Shown here: positions 52,545 to 61,136 of the stretch, in pieces
Numbering within the stretch: the stretch's first letter is position 1
How the letters are laid out: every line of letters begins with the position of its first letter
NCBI RefSeq assembly: GCF_948472415.1
Contig: NZ_OX419519.1
Span: forward strand, 7,221,001 to 7,285,000
Length of the DNA stretch: 64,000 nt
Reading direction: 5' to 3'
Source: Kitasatospora fiedleri
Lineage (GTDB): Bacteria; Actinomycetota; Actinomycetes; Streptomycetales; Streptomycetaceae
Notes under the pieces: model-generated
What the model was told of the DNA's origin: nothing
The model's database searches: none
Seen by the model: only the letters and a program-made list of their open reading frames with translations
Position numbers and translations under genes: made by a program

Positions 52545-54866
52545 TCATCGGTGGTCTTCGGGTTCGGCGCGCAGGGCGGGCGGGTGGCGGACGGTCACCG
52601 GCGGCGGGTCGCCGCCCGTCCAGCGTTCGAGCTGGACCAGGGCGTGCTGGCCGGTGCAGCCCTGGGAGAGCCGGGAGCTGGGCTGGTCGGCGGTCAGCAC
52701 GTTGGGGTTGCCGTGCGCGCACAGCGGGGGCTCGGTGCCGGGGACGGGGTCGAACCAGGCGCCGGTGGGCAGCCGGAGCACGCCGGGCCGCAGCCGGTCG
52801 CTGAGCCGGGCCCCGGCCAGGCAGGCGCCGCGGTCGTTGAAGATCCGCACCAGGTCGCCGTCGGCGATCGAGCGCTCCGCCGCGTCCGCGGGGTGGAGTT
52901 CGACGGCCTCCCGGCCGGCGACCTTGTCGGCCAGGCTGGCCGCCCCGACGTCGAGTTGGCTGTGCAGCCGGGTGGCGGGCTGGTTGGCGATCAGCAGCAG
53001 CGGGTGGCGCCGGGCGGCCGGGGTGCCGAGCCGTTCGGGCGGGTCCAGCCAGGCGGGGTGGCCGGGGCAGTCGGGCAGGCCGAGCGCGGCGATCGCGGGG
53101 GAGTGCAGTTCGATCCGGCCGCTCGGGGTGGCCAGCGGGTGCCGCGCGGGATCGGCCCGGAACTCGGCGAACAGGGTGCGCTCGGCGTCCTGTTCGGGCA
53201 GCCGCCACTCGCCGTCGGCCCAGAACCGGTCGAACGGCGGCGGGTCGCCCGCGCCGTCCGCGCGCAGCCGCTCGGCCCACTGCCCGTACAGGTGCTCCAG
53301 CCACTGGCGCGGGCTCCGGCCCTCGGTGAACTCCGCTGCGAAGCCCAGGCGTTCGGCGAGCGTGGTGAGGATCGCGTAGTCGTCGCGGGCCTCGCCGACC
53401 GGGTCGACGGCGCGATGCATGGCGATCAGGTGGGTGTCGCGCCGGCCGCCGCCGAGGTCCTCGCGCTCCAGCGGGGTGGTGGCGGGCAGCACGATGTCGG
53501 CGTGCCGGGCGGTGGCCGTCCAGTGCGGCTCGTGGACGACCACGGTCTCCGGGCGGGCGAAGGCGCGGCGCAACCGCCCCAGGTCCTGGTGGTGGTGGAA
53601 CGGGTTGCCGCCCGCCCAGTGCACCAGCCGGATGTCCGGGTAGCGGCGGGTCGTCCCGTCGTACGCGTACTCCTCGCCGGGGTGCAGCAGCAGGTCGGAG
53701 ATCCGTGCGCAGGGGATGAACTCGCCGGTGGGGTTGGCCGGTTGGGGCAGGAACGGCAGGCGCAGCGCCGGGCCGGTGTCGCCGACGTCGCCCATCGAGC
53801 CGTAGCCGTGGCCGAACCCGCCGCCAGGCAGGCCGAGTTGGCCCAGCGCGCAGGCCAGCGCGAGCGCCGCCCAGACCGGCTGCTCGCCGTACCGGGCGCG
53901 CTGTAGCGACCAGGTGACGGTGACCAGGGTGCGGGTGGCGGCCATCTTGCGGGCCAGCGCCCGGATTCGCTCGGCGTCCAGGCCGCAGATCGGCGCGGCC
54001 CAGTCGGCGTCCTTGGGCGTGCCGTCGGCCCGGCCGTCCAGGTAGCGCTCCAGCACCGGCCAGCCGCTGGTGCAGCGCTCCAGGAAGGCCCGGTCGTGCA
54101 GCCCCTCGGCCACCAGGGTGTGGGTCAGGGCCAGCAGCAGCGCGGTGTCGGTGCCCGGGACGATCGGCAGCCAGTCAGTGGCCGGCCCGTCCGGCAGGTC
54201 GTCGCGCAGCGGCGAGACCAGCGCCACCTCCGTTCCGGCGGCGGCCAGTTGGGCCAGGAACCCGGGCGTGGAGTGTCGGGTCACCCCGCCGGGCGTGACG
54301 TACACGTTCTTCGCCGGGACGCCGCCGAACGCGACGATCAGCCGGGTGTGCCGGACGATCGTCGGCCACGAGGACGCGGTCCGCAGCACCGCCTCCGCGT
54401 CCCCCACCACCCGGGGCAGCAGCACCAGCGAGGTGCCCAGGCTGTACGAGTTCCGGGACGCCGTGTAGCCGCCGAACAGGGCCAGGAACCGGTGCAGTTG
54501 GCTCTGCGCGTGGTGGAACCGGCCCGCCGACGCCCAGCCGTACGAGCCGCCGAACACCGCCTGCGGCCCGAACTCCCGCCGGACCCGGGCGAGTTCCCCC
54601 GCGACCAGGTCGAGCGCCCGCTCCCAGGACACCTCCACGAACGGCTCCCGCCCGCGCCCCTCGCCCGACCCCGGCCCGCCCCGCAGCCAGCCCTCCCGGA
54701 CGGCCGGCCGGCGCACCCGGGTGCGGTGGCGCAGCGACCCGGCGACGCCCGCCAGCAGCGGCGAGGGCGCCGGATCGTCCGGGTGCGGCTCGACCAGGAC
54801 CCCGCCGGCGGGGCGCGGACGGACCCGGAAGGCACCCCAGTGCGAGGTGGTGGGACGGCTGGACAT
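52545..54866 (-). CDS. Molybdopterin oxidoreductase, BisC/DMSO-TMAO reductase type
   Basis: 773 residues, ATG at 54866. FGGSYGWASAGRFHHAQSQLHRFLALFGGYTASRNSYSLGTSLVLLPRVVG is diagnostic of the biotin-sulfoxide/TMAO/DMSO reductase family, the Ser in YSLG lining up with the Mo ligand. VAFGGVPAKNVYVTPGG, SLQRARYGEQPVWAALALACALGQLGLPGGGFGHGYGSMGD, WAGGNPFHHHQDLGRLRRAF and QGCTGQHALVQLERW are also typical. No Tat signal and no N-terminal Fe-S cluster Cys motif, so cytoplasmic like BisC. It would reduce S-oxides (biotin or methionine sulfoxide) or N-oxides, fitting the organosulfur neighbourhood. Confidence 0.92.
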   Translation of the reverse strand: MSSRPTTSHWGAFRVRPRPAGGVLVEPHPDDPAPSPLLAGVAGSLRHRTRVRRPAVREGWLRGGPGSGEGRGREPFVEVSWERALDLVAGELARVRREFGPQAVFGGSYGWASAGRFHHAQSQLHRFLALFGGYTASRNSYSLGTSLVLLPRVVGDAEAVLRTASSWPTIVRHTRLIVAFGGVPAKNVYVTPGGVTRHSTPGFLAQLAAAGTEVALVSPLRDDLPDGPATDWLPIVPGTDTALLLALTHTLVAEGLHDRAFLERCTSGWPVLERYLDGRADGTPKDADWAAPICGLDAERIRALARKMAATRTLVTVTWSLQRARYGEQPVWAALALACALGQLGLPGGGFGHGYGSMGDVGDTGPALRLPFLPQPANPTGEFIPCARISDLLLHPGEEYAYDGTTRRYPDIRLVHWAGGNPFHHHQDLGRLRRAFARPETVVVHEPHWTATARHADIVLPATTPLEREDLGGGRRDTHLIAMHRAVDPVGEARDDYAILTTLAERLGFAAEFTEGRSPRQWLEHLYGQWAERLRADGAGDPPPFDRFWADGEWRLPEQDAERTLFAEFRADPARHPLATPSGRIELHSPAIAALGLPDCPGHPAWLDPPERLGTPAARRHPLLLIANQPATRLHSQLDVGAASLADKVAGREAVELHPADAAERSIADGDLVRIFNDRGACLAGARLSDRLRPGVLRLPTGAWFDPVPGTEPPLCAHGNPNVLTADQPSSRLSQGCTGQHALVQLERWTGGDPPPVTVRHPPALRAEPEDHR

Positions 54867-54915
54867 GGCGGATTTCTCCAGGAGTCGACGGAACGTCAGC
54901 GGACGTCAGCGGACG

Positions 54916-55872
54916 TCAGCGGGACGTGCGGGTGCGCCAGTCGTCGGCGTGGTGGCAGGCCACCGTCCGGCCCGGCAGCGGCGCGGTCTCGGCCGGGCGC
55001 GGCGCGCAGGCGGCGTCGGCGAACGGGCAGCGGTGGGCGAACGCGCAGCCGGAGGCGTCCGGCCGGTCGGGCGCCGGGGCGCGCAGCACGGCCAGTTCGG
55101 CCCGCCGGGCCGCCCCGCCGCCCGGCGCGGACGCCGCGAGCAGGGCCGTGTACGGGTGCAGCGGGCGGCCCAGGACGTCCGCGGCCGGGCCGCTCTCCAC
55201 GATCCGGCCCCGGTACAGCACGGCCAGCCGGTCGGCGACCCCCGCCAGCGACTCCAGGTCGTGCGAGATCAGCACCACGGCGAGGTCCAGTTCGCGGCGC
55301 AACTCGTCCAGCAGCCGCAGCACGTGGTTGCGGTTCGAGGCGTCCAGCGCGGACACCGGCTCGTCGGCGAGCAGCAGGCGCGGGCGGGTGACGATCGCCC
55401 GGGCCAGCGCGACGCGCTGGCGCTGGCCGCCGGAGAGCAGGGCCGGGCGCCGCTGGGCCAGCGCGTGGTCCAGGCCGACCAGGTCCAGCGCCTCCAGCAC
55501 CCGCCGCCGGCGTTCGGCGGCCGGGACGCCGGCCACCGCGAGCGGCTGGCCCACCAGCCGCAGCACCGTCAGGTCCGGGTCCAGCGAACGCAGCGGGTCC
55601 TGGAACATGTACTGCACCGTCCCGGCCCGCCGCACCTCCCGCAGCGCCCGCCCGCGCAGCCCGGCCCGATCCCGCCCGTCCAGCGAGATCCGCCCGGCGG
55701 TGACCGGCGCCAGCCCCACCACGGCCCGCGCCAGCGTGGTCTTCCCGGAACCGGTCTCCCCGATCACCCCGAGGATCTCCCCGGCCCGCACCTCCACGTC
55801 GACCCCGTCCAGCACGGGCGCGCCGCGGTCGAACTCCACTTCCAGCGCACGCACTTCGAGCAGAGCGGTCAT
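54916..55872 (-). CDS. Peptide/opine-type ABC transporter ATPase (DppF/OppF-like)
   Basis: 318 residues from ATG 55872. Walker A GETGSGKTTL, Q-loop QYMFQDPLRSLDP, signature LLSGGQRQRVALARAI, Walker B LLLADEPVSALD (with Asn instead of the usual sequence in ASNRNHVL), and the C-terminal oligopeptide-type Cys motif CAFAHRCPFADAAC. The last gene of the importer; 11-bp tandem repeats (CGGACGTCAG-like, 54893-54925) lie between it and the molybdoenzyme. The 155 bases upstream hold GGACAGGTCG-type repeats. Confidence 0.92.
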   Translation of the reverse strand: MTALLEVRALEVEFDRGAPVLDGVDVEVRAGEILGVIGETGSGKTTLARAVVGLAPVTAGRISLDGRDRAGLRGRALREVRRAGTVQYMFQDPLRSLDPDLTVLRLVGQPLAVAGVPAAERRRRVLEALDLVGLDHALAQRRPALLSGGQRQRVALARAIVTRPRLLLADEPVSALDASNRNHVLRLLDELRRELDLAVVLISHDLESLAGVADRLAVLYRGRIVESGPAADVLGRPLHPYTALLAASAPGGGAARRAELAVLRAPAPDRPDASGCAFAHRCPFADAACAPRPAETAPLPGRTVACHHADDWRTRTSR

Positions 55873-56026
55873 GACTGGGCACCTCCGGAAACTCGTGGGC
55901 GGAACGGAACGGAACAGAACGGGTCGGGACAAGTCAGGACAAGTAAGGACAGGTCGGGACAGGTCGGGAAGCGGCGGCCCGGGCGGACGCGCGTCCAGGC
56001 ACGCCGGCCGGCGGGCCGTGAGGCGG

Positions 56027-57070
56027 CTAGCGGGCCTTGAGGCAGCGCACCCGGCGGCCGTCCGGCCCCGCCGTCAGCGGGACCGGGGCGAGGGAGCACT
56101 CCGGGGCCGCGTACGCGCAGCGCGGGGCGAAGCGGCAGCCGGGGCCGGTGGTGCCGGGGGCGGGCGGGCGGCCGGGGATGACCGGGAAGCGGGTGCGCTC
56201 GCCGGCGCCGAGACCGGCCACGGTGAGCAGCGCCTCGGTGTACGGGTGGGCGGGGGCGGCCACCACGCTCGCGGTCGGGCCGTCCTCGACGACCTCGCCC
56301 GCGTACAGGACCAGCAGCCGGTCGGTGGCGTCGGCGACCACCGCCAGGTCGTGGCTGACCAGCAGCAGGCCGAGGCCGCGCTCCTCCCGCAGCCGGGCCA
56401 GCAGGTCGAGCACCTCGGCCTGGACCACGGTGTCCAGCGCGGTGGTGGCCTCGTCGGCGACCAGCAGGTCCGGGTCGCCGCTGACCGCGATCGCGATCAG
56501 CACCCGTTGCAGCATGCCGCCGGACAGCTCGTGCGGGTGGCGGTCGTACACCGCGTCCGGGTCGCGCAGCCCCACCGAGTCGAAGAGCTCGACCGCGCGG
56601 CGGCGGGCGTCCGCCCGGGACAGGCCGCCGTGCACCCGCAGCGGTTCGGCGAGCTGCCGGCCCACGGTGAGCGACGGGTTGAGGAAGGAGCCCGGGTCCT
56701 GGAAGACCGCGCCGAGCCGGGTGCCGCGCAGCCGCTGCCAGCCGCGCCCGTCCAGGCCGAGCAGGTCGGTGCCGCCCAGGGCGAGGGTGCGGGCGTCGGC
56801 CTCGACGCCCGGGGCGGACAGGCCGAGCACGGCCCGGCAGGTCAGCGTCTTGCCGCTGCCGGACTCGCCGACCAGCCCGACCGACTGCCCGGCGAGGACG
56901 GTGAAGGACACCTCCCGCACCGCCTCGGCGGCGCCGTGGCCGACGGCCACCCGCAGCTCCTCGACCTCCAGCACCGGGCTCCCCGGCGCCGGGCGGTCGG
57001 ACCCGGAACGGTCGGACCCGAGCCGGTCGCGGTCGGACACAGGACGTTCAGACACGGACGCGGTGCTCAT
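56027..57070 (-). CDS. Peptide/opine-type ABC transporter ATPase (DppD/OppD-like)
   Basis: 347 residues from ATG 57070, which lies inside the 3' end of the permease gene (23-bp overlap). Walker A GESGSGKTLT, Q-loop VFQDPGSFLNP, signature ELSGGMLQRVLIAIAV, Walker B LLVADEATTALD, H-loop SHDLAVV, and the C-terminal GCRFAPRCAYAAPEC motif of the oligopeptide subfamily. Pairs with the DppF-like ATPase. Confidence 0.93.
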   Translation of the reverse strand: MSTASVSERPVSDRDRLGSDRSGSDRPAPGSPVLEVEELRVAVGHGAAEAVREVSFTVLAGQSVGLVGESGSGKTLTCRAVLGLSAPGVEADARTLALGGTDLLGLDGRGWQRLRGTRLGAVFQDPGSFLNPSLTVGRQLAEPLRVHGGLSRADARRRAVELFDSVGLRDPDAVYDRHPHELSGGMLQRVLIAIAVSGDPDLLVADEATTALDTVVQAEVLDLLARLREERGLGLLLVSHDLAVVADATDRLLVLYAGEVVEDGPTASVVAAPAHPYTEALLTVAGLGAGERTRFPVIPGRPPAPGTTGPGCRFAPRCAYAAPECSLAPVPLTAGPDGRRVRCLKAR

Positions 57071-57944
57071 CGCGGGCCTCCTCCGGCGCTCGCAGCGGGG
57101 TCGGGACGGGCTGCTCCGCCGGCGCCGCGGGCGCGGGCGCGGACGGCTCGGCGTCCCGCAGCGCGTCGGCCAGCAGGTTCAGCGCCCCGACGGTCAGCAT
57201 GATCAGTGCGGTGGGCACGGCCGGGGCCCACGGCTGCTGGGCCAGGAAGCCCAGGTCGCTGGCGAGCATCCCGCCCCAGGTCGGCGCGGGCGGCTGGACG
57301 CCGATGCCGAGGAAGGTCAGCGAGGCGACCGTCAGCAGCGCGGTGGCCAGCGCGTGCGCCGTGGTCACCGCGACCGTCGGCAGCACCTTGCGCCACACGT
57401 GGGTGCGCAGCACGGTCAGCCGCCCGGCGCCCATCAGCTCGGCGGCCTCCACGTACTGGGCCCGGTCCAGGCCGAGCGCCGCCGCCCGGGTGACCCGGAA
57501 GAACAGCGGGGCCAGCAGCACGCCCAGGGCCAGCATCGCCTGGTGCAGCCCGTTGCCCAGGACGCCGACCGCGGCGATCGCGAACAGCGTGAACGGCAGC
57601 GTCATCAGGGCGTCCACGGCGCGCAGCGAGACCCAGGCCAGCGGGGCGGAGAACCGCACCGAGGCCAGTCCCGGCAGCACGCCCAGCAGCAGGGCCGTGC
57701 CGACCGCCTCGGCCGCCGCGGCCACCGACAGCCCGGTGCCGGAGAGCAGCCGGCTGAGCACGTCCCGGCCCAGGTAGTCGGTGCCCAGCAGGTGGCCGGC
57801 GCCCGGCCCCCGCAGCAGGTGCGCGGTGTCCTGGGCGAGCGGGTCGAGCGGGGCCAGCCGGCCGCCGAACACGGCCAGCAGCGCGACCGCGGCCAGCACC
57901 GCCAGCGAGGCCCGCACCACCGGGCGGCGCAGCGCCGCGCTCAC
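57048..57944 (-). CDS. ABC transporter permease (DppC/OppC-like)
   Basis: About 298 residues from GTG 57944, overlapping the preceding permease stop (GTGA). N-terminal helix SLAVLAAVALLAVFGG, then HLLGTDYLGRDVLSRLLSG, the hallmark of DppC-type permeases, and the EAA-like loop EAAELMGAGRLTVLRTHVWRKVLPTV. VASLTFLGIGVQPPAPTWGGMLASD is also typical. It forms the channel together with the DppB-like subunit. Confidence 0.92.
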   Translation of the reverse strand: MSAALRRPVVRASLAVLAAVALLAVFGGRLAPLDPLAQDTAHLLRGPGAGHLLGTDYLGRDVLSRLLSGTGLSVAAAAEAVGTALLLGVLPGLASVRFSAPLAWVSLRAVDALMTLPFTLFAIAAVGVLGNGLHQAMLALGVLLAPLFFRVTRAAALGLDRAQYVEAAELMGAGRLTVLRTHVWRKVLPTVAVTTAHALATALLTVASLTFLGIGVQPPAPTWGGMLASDLGFLAQQPWAPAVPTALIMLTVGALNLLADALRDAEPSAPAPAAPAEQPVPTPLRAPEEARDEHRVRV

Positions 57945-58978
57945 CGCGCACCCGCCCCGGCCGGGCGCCGGCGGGCGGCGGGGTTGAGCGCCAGCAGCCC
58001 GGCGTCCACCGCCAGGTTGGCGACCAGCACCACGGCGACGGTCACCAGCAGGGTGCCCTGGATCACCGGGACGTCGTGCTGCTCGGCGGCCCGGAGCGAG
58101 AGCTGGGCGATGCCCGGCAGGTTGAAGATCCGCTCGGTGACCACCGCGCCGCCGATCAGCATCGGCACGCTCATCCCGAGCACCGTCACCGCGGGCCCGG
58201 CGGCGTTGCGCAGCACGTGCCCGAACAGCACCCGGCGGCCGGACAGCCCGCGCATCGTCGCGCCGGTCGCCCAGTTCTCCCGCAGCGCGCCGACCAGCGA
58301 GGTGCGCAGCTGCCGGGCGATGCCCGCCGCCGCGTCCAGGCTCAGCGCCAGGGCCGGCAGCAGCGCGAACCGCAGCCACTGGCCCGGGTCCTGGCCCAGC
58401 GGCACGTAGCCGCCCGAGGGCAGCAGCCGCAGCTGCACCGACACCAGGGTGATCAGGCCGATCGCGACCACGAACGCGGGCAGCGTGCCCAGCAGGGTGC
58501 ACAGCGCGGTCACCGACCGGTCCAGCCGGGTGCCCGGGCGCAGTGCCGCCGCGATGCCCGCGGCGGCGCCCAGCAGGACGGCGAACAGCAGGGCCAGCCC
58601 GGCGATCGACAGGTCCACCGGCAGGGCGGCCGAGATCGAGTCCGCCACCGGCAGGGTGGTGAACCAGGACCGGCCCAGGTCGCCGCGCACGGCGTGCCCC
58701 AGCCAGCTGCCGAACTGCGCCCACAGCGGCCGGTCCAGGCCGAACTCGTGGTCCATCCGGGCGATGTCGGCGGGCGTCGCGGTCTCGCCGAGCACCGCCG
58801 CCGCCGGGTTGGCGTCGGAGACCGCGCCGAGCGCGAAGGTGAGCAGCGAGGAGAGCAGGAACACCGTGACGGCGGAGGCCAGCACCCGCCCCAGCGACCG
58901 GGGCGCCCGGGCCGTCCGGCGCACCACCCACCCGGCGGCCCGCGACCGCGGGCCCGCCGCCGGGAGCACCGCGCTCAC
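57941..58978 (-). CDS. ABC transporter permease (DppB/OppB-like)
   Basis: About 345 residues from GTG 58978, overlapping the substrate-binding protein stop (GTGA). Blocks: FLLSSLLTFALGAVSDANPAAAVLG, FGLDRPLWAQFGSWLGHAVRGDLGRSWFTTLPVADSI, the EAA-like loop RNAAGPAVTVLGMSVPMLIGGAVVTERIFNLPGIAQLSLRA. A standard DppB-type permease. The frame stays open far upstream but only as shadow of the binding-protein gene. Confidence 0.92.
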   Translation of the reverse strand: MSAVLPAAGPRSRAAGWVVRRTARAPRSLGRVLASAVTVFLLSSLLTFALGAVSDANPAAAVLGETATPADIARMDHEFGLDRPLWAQFGSWLGHAVRGDLGRSWFTTLPVADSISAALPVDLSIAGLALLFAVLLGAAAGIAAALRPGTRLDRSVTALCTLLGTLPAFVVAIGLITLVSVQLRLLPSGGYVPLGQDPGQWLRFALLPALALSLDAAAGIARQLRTSLVGALRENWATGATMRGLSGRRVLFGHVLRNAAGPAVTVLGMSVPMLIGGAVVTERIFNLPGIAQLSLRAAEQHDVPVIQGTLLVTVAVVLVANLAVDAGLLALNPAARRRPAGAGAR

Positions 58979-60525
58979 GCGACGCTCACCCCCTCGAAGC
59001 GCTGCACCACGGTGAACGCCGGGATCGGCGACACCGCCTTCCGCCGGGCCAGCAGCCGCGGCACGCTGTACAGGAACACGTTCGGCATCGTCCGCACCGC
59101 CAGCGCGGTCGCCGCCTGGAGCGCCTTCGGGTAGTCCGGCGAGTCCAGCGGCGTGCGCGACACCTGCTGCACGGCGGCCAGCAGCTCGGGCGGCGTGCTG
59201 CGGCCCGGGTTCATCAGCCCCTGCTCGCCGAACAGCACCTGGAACGCCTGGGCGGCCGAGTCGCGGCCCGCGAACTGGTCGGTGAACAGCGCCCTGGAGT
59301 GCTGCACGTAGACGATCTGGGTGGCCTGCGCCGCCGGGATCACCTCGATCTGCGCCCGGATGCCGACCTCCTTCAGCTGCGCCTGCAACTGCTCCGGCAG
59401 GCCCTGCGCGGCGGTGGTGGTCAGCGTCAGGTCCACGCCGTCCGGGTGCCCGGCCTTCGCCAGCAGCGTCCGCGCCTTGTCCGGGTCGTAGCGGAACAGG
59501 TCGGCCGAGCCGGCGTCGTAGCCGACGTAACCCTTCGGGAACGGCTGGTAGTTGACCTCGCCGTGCCCGAACAGCTGGGTCTTCACCAGCGCCTCGCGGT
59601 CGATCGCGTACTTCAGCGCCTCCACCACGTCCGGGTTGTCGAACGGCGCCTTGGTGGTGTTGAGGTCCAGCACCGCGACCACCAGCGACGGGATCTCCTG
59701 CACCTCCAGCCCGGCCGCCTTGGCCGCCTCGACCTGGCTGCCGGGGATCTGCGCGACGTCGAACTGCCCGGACTGCAGGCCGCTGACCACGGTGGCGGCG
59801 TCCGGCAGCGGGTAGACCTCGAAGTTCTCCAGCCCGATCGACCCGGCGTCCCAGTAGTGCGGGTTGCGCCGCAGCACGGCCTTGCTGTTCTGGACGTAGG
59901 AGACCAGGCTGAACGGGCCCGCGCCGGTCGGCTTGGAGGCCAGCGCCGCGGGGTCCGACTCGAACGACTTCGGGTTCACCACCAGGCCGGTCTTGCCGGC
60001 CAGCAGGTTGGGCAACTGGTAGTCGGGCGAGGCGAGTTCGATCACCACGGTGGTGGCGTCCGGGGCCAGCACCTGCTTGACCTGGGTCAGCTGCGGGGCG
60101 ACCAGCGACTTGGGATCGGTGCGGCCGCGGTCCAGGCTCTTCTTCACCGCGGTGGCGTCCAGCGGCGTGCCGTCCTCGAAGACCAGCCCGGGGCGCAGGG
60201 TGAAGGTCAGCTTGGTGCCGTCGGCGTCGTACTTCCAGTCGGTGGCCAGCGCGGGAACGGCCTTCCCGCTCTGGTCGAGCTTGGTCAGACCGGCGTACAC
60301 CAGGGAGAGCACGTGCACGTCCCAGCCCGCGGAGGAGAACACCGGGTCCCACGAAGTGGGCAGCGCCCAGCCCCACTTGAGGGTGCCGGAGCTGCCGGAC
60401 GCGCCGGTCTGCGCGACCGTGGCGCCGCCGCACGCGGCCAGGGCGAGGGCGGCTCCCGCGCCCAGGCCGAGGCCGAGGAAGGAACGTCTGGCGAGGGGGG
60501 AGGAGGGCAGGGCGGAGCTGGTCAT
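58975..60525 (-). CDS. ABC transporter substrate-binding lipoprotein (family 5, DppA-like)
   Basis: 516 residues, ATG at 60525. N-terminal LARRSFLGLGLGAGAALALAACGG has a twin-arginine motif and lipobox LAAC, so a Tat-exported lipoprotein. ATDWKYDADGTKLTFTLRPGLVFEDGTPLDATAVKKSLDR and GAGPFSLVSYVQNSKAVLRRNPHYW are hallmarks of family 5 peptide/nickel/opine-binding proteins. First structural gene of the importer; a Cys-containing leader peptide and promoter lie 265-345 bp upstream. The ligand may be a sulfur-containing peptide, sulfonate or thioether; this is inferred from the neighbours. Confidence 0.93.
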   Translation of the reverse strand: MTSSALPSSPLARRSFLGLGLGAGAALALAACGGATVAQTGASGSSGTLKWGWALPTSWDPVFSSAGWDVHVLSLVYAGLTKLDQSGKAVPALATDWKYDADGTKLTFTLRPGLVFEDGTPLDATAVKKSLDRGRTDPKSLVAPQLTQVKQVLAPDATTVVIELASPDYQLPNLLAGKTGLVVNPKSFESDPAALASKPTGAGPFSLVSYVQNSKAVLRRNPHYWDAGSIGLENFEVYPLPDAATVVSGLQSGQFDVAQIPGSQVEAAKAAGLEVQEIPSLVVAVLDLNTTKAPFDNPDVVEALKYAIDREALVKTQLFGHGEVNYQPFPKGYVGYDAGSADLFRYDPDKARTLLAKAGHPDGVDLTLTTTAAQGLPEQLQAQLKEVGIRAQIEVIPAAQATQIVYVQHSRALFTDQFAGRDSAAQAFQVLFGEQGLMNPGRSTPPELLAAVQQVSRTPLDSPDYPKALQAATALAVRTMPNVFLYSVPRLLARRKAVSPIPAFTVVQRFEGVSVA

Positions 60526-60790
60526 GGGCGTGCGTCACCTTTCACGGCGCGGCGGGTGCCCGGACGCAGGCGTCGACGCGGGGGGACCGCGGACGGCGGG
60601 GAACGGGCACGACGGCGCGACAGGGCACCGGCAGGGGGAGGGGGCGGCGGCCGCCGCCGCCCGGTCACGGGCGGGACGGAGCCTGGCAGGAGGAGGAGGC
60701 CGGGAACGGCGGTCGGGGCCTGCCGCACGGCACGGGACGGCCGTGTTCCGGGAGCGCGGGCGGACGGTGCCACCGGCGCGGAGGGGGCAC

Positions 60791-60865
60791 TCAGAGACAG
60801 AGATCGCTGCTGGTGCGCCGGAAGTCCACGTAGCGGCACACCACGTTGGGGTGCGTCGAAAGCAT
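60791..60865 (-). CDS. Putative sulfur-operon leader peptide (24 residues)
   Basis: Too short for ordinary gene finding. From ATG 60865 to TGA 60793-60791 it reads MLSTHPNVVCRYVDF, then RRTSSDLCL. The core 'CRYVD.RRTSS.LC' matches the family of tiny leader peptides found upstream of sulfur-assimilation and ABC-importer operons in streptomycetes, recalled from memory. The RRT, DLC and CR positions suggest translation-coupled control sensitive to cysteine. A near-consensus promoter ends only six bases before the ATG, so the mRNA may be leaderless. The 265 bases between it and the binding-protein gene would hold an attenuator; I see several GC-rich dyads there but no single clear one. Confidence 0.75.
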   Translation of the reverse strand: MLSTHPNVVCRYVDFRRTSSDLCL

Positions 60866-60871
60866 GCCGCC

Positions 60872-60925
60872 ATCCTGTCGGGCGGGCAGGCCCGGTGTCA
60901 ATGGACACCAAAAGGTGTCCCATTG
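60872..60925 (-). promoter_or_regulatory. Promoter and palindromic operator of the sulfur ABC operon
   Basis: On the minus strand TTGACA (60901-60896) and CAGGAT (60877-60872) are spaced 18 bp, close to a housekeeping sigma consensus. Overlapping the -35 is an inverted repeat, CAATGGACACC and GGTGTCCCATTG around AAAA (60899-60925), with one extra G in one arm. The layout fits a repressor site. The regulator may be the nearby Rrf2 protein, but that is a guess. Confidence 0.65.
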
Positions 60926-61136
60926 GGTGGCGGGCCGTCAGGGTGGCTGCGGGTTGCGGCGTGAGCCGGCAATCGCACAGCACCGGAAGGAAACTGACGG
61001 ACCGTCGGGCCGCGGGGGGTGAGCTGCGGGCCGATCGGCGGTCGCGCCGGGCGTCTCGTGATCCGGGAAGAGATGTCTCACTTGGTGGGAAACGGTGATG
61101 CGGGGGCCGGGTGGCGGAGGGCTCCGGGGCCGGGGT

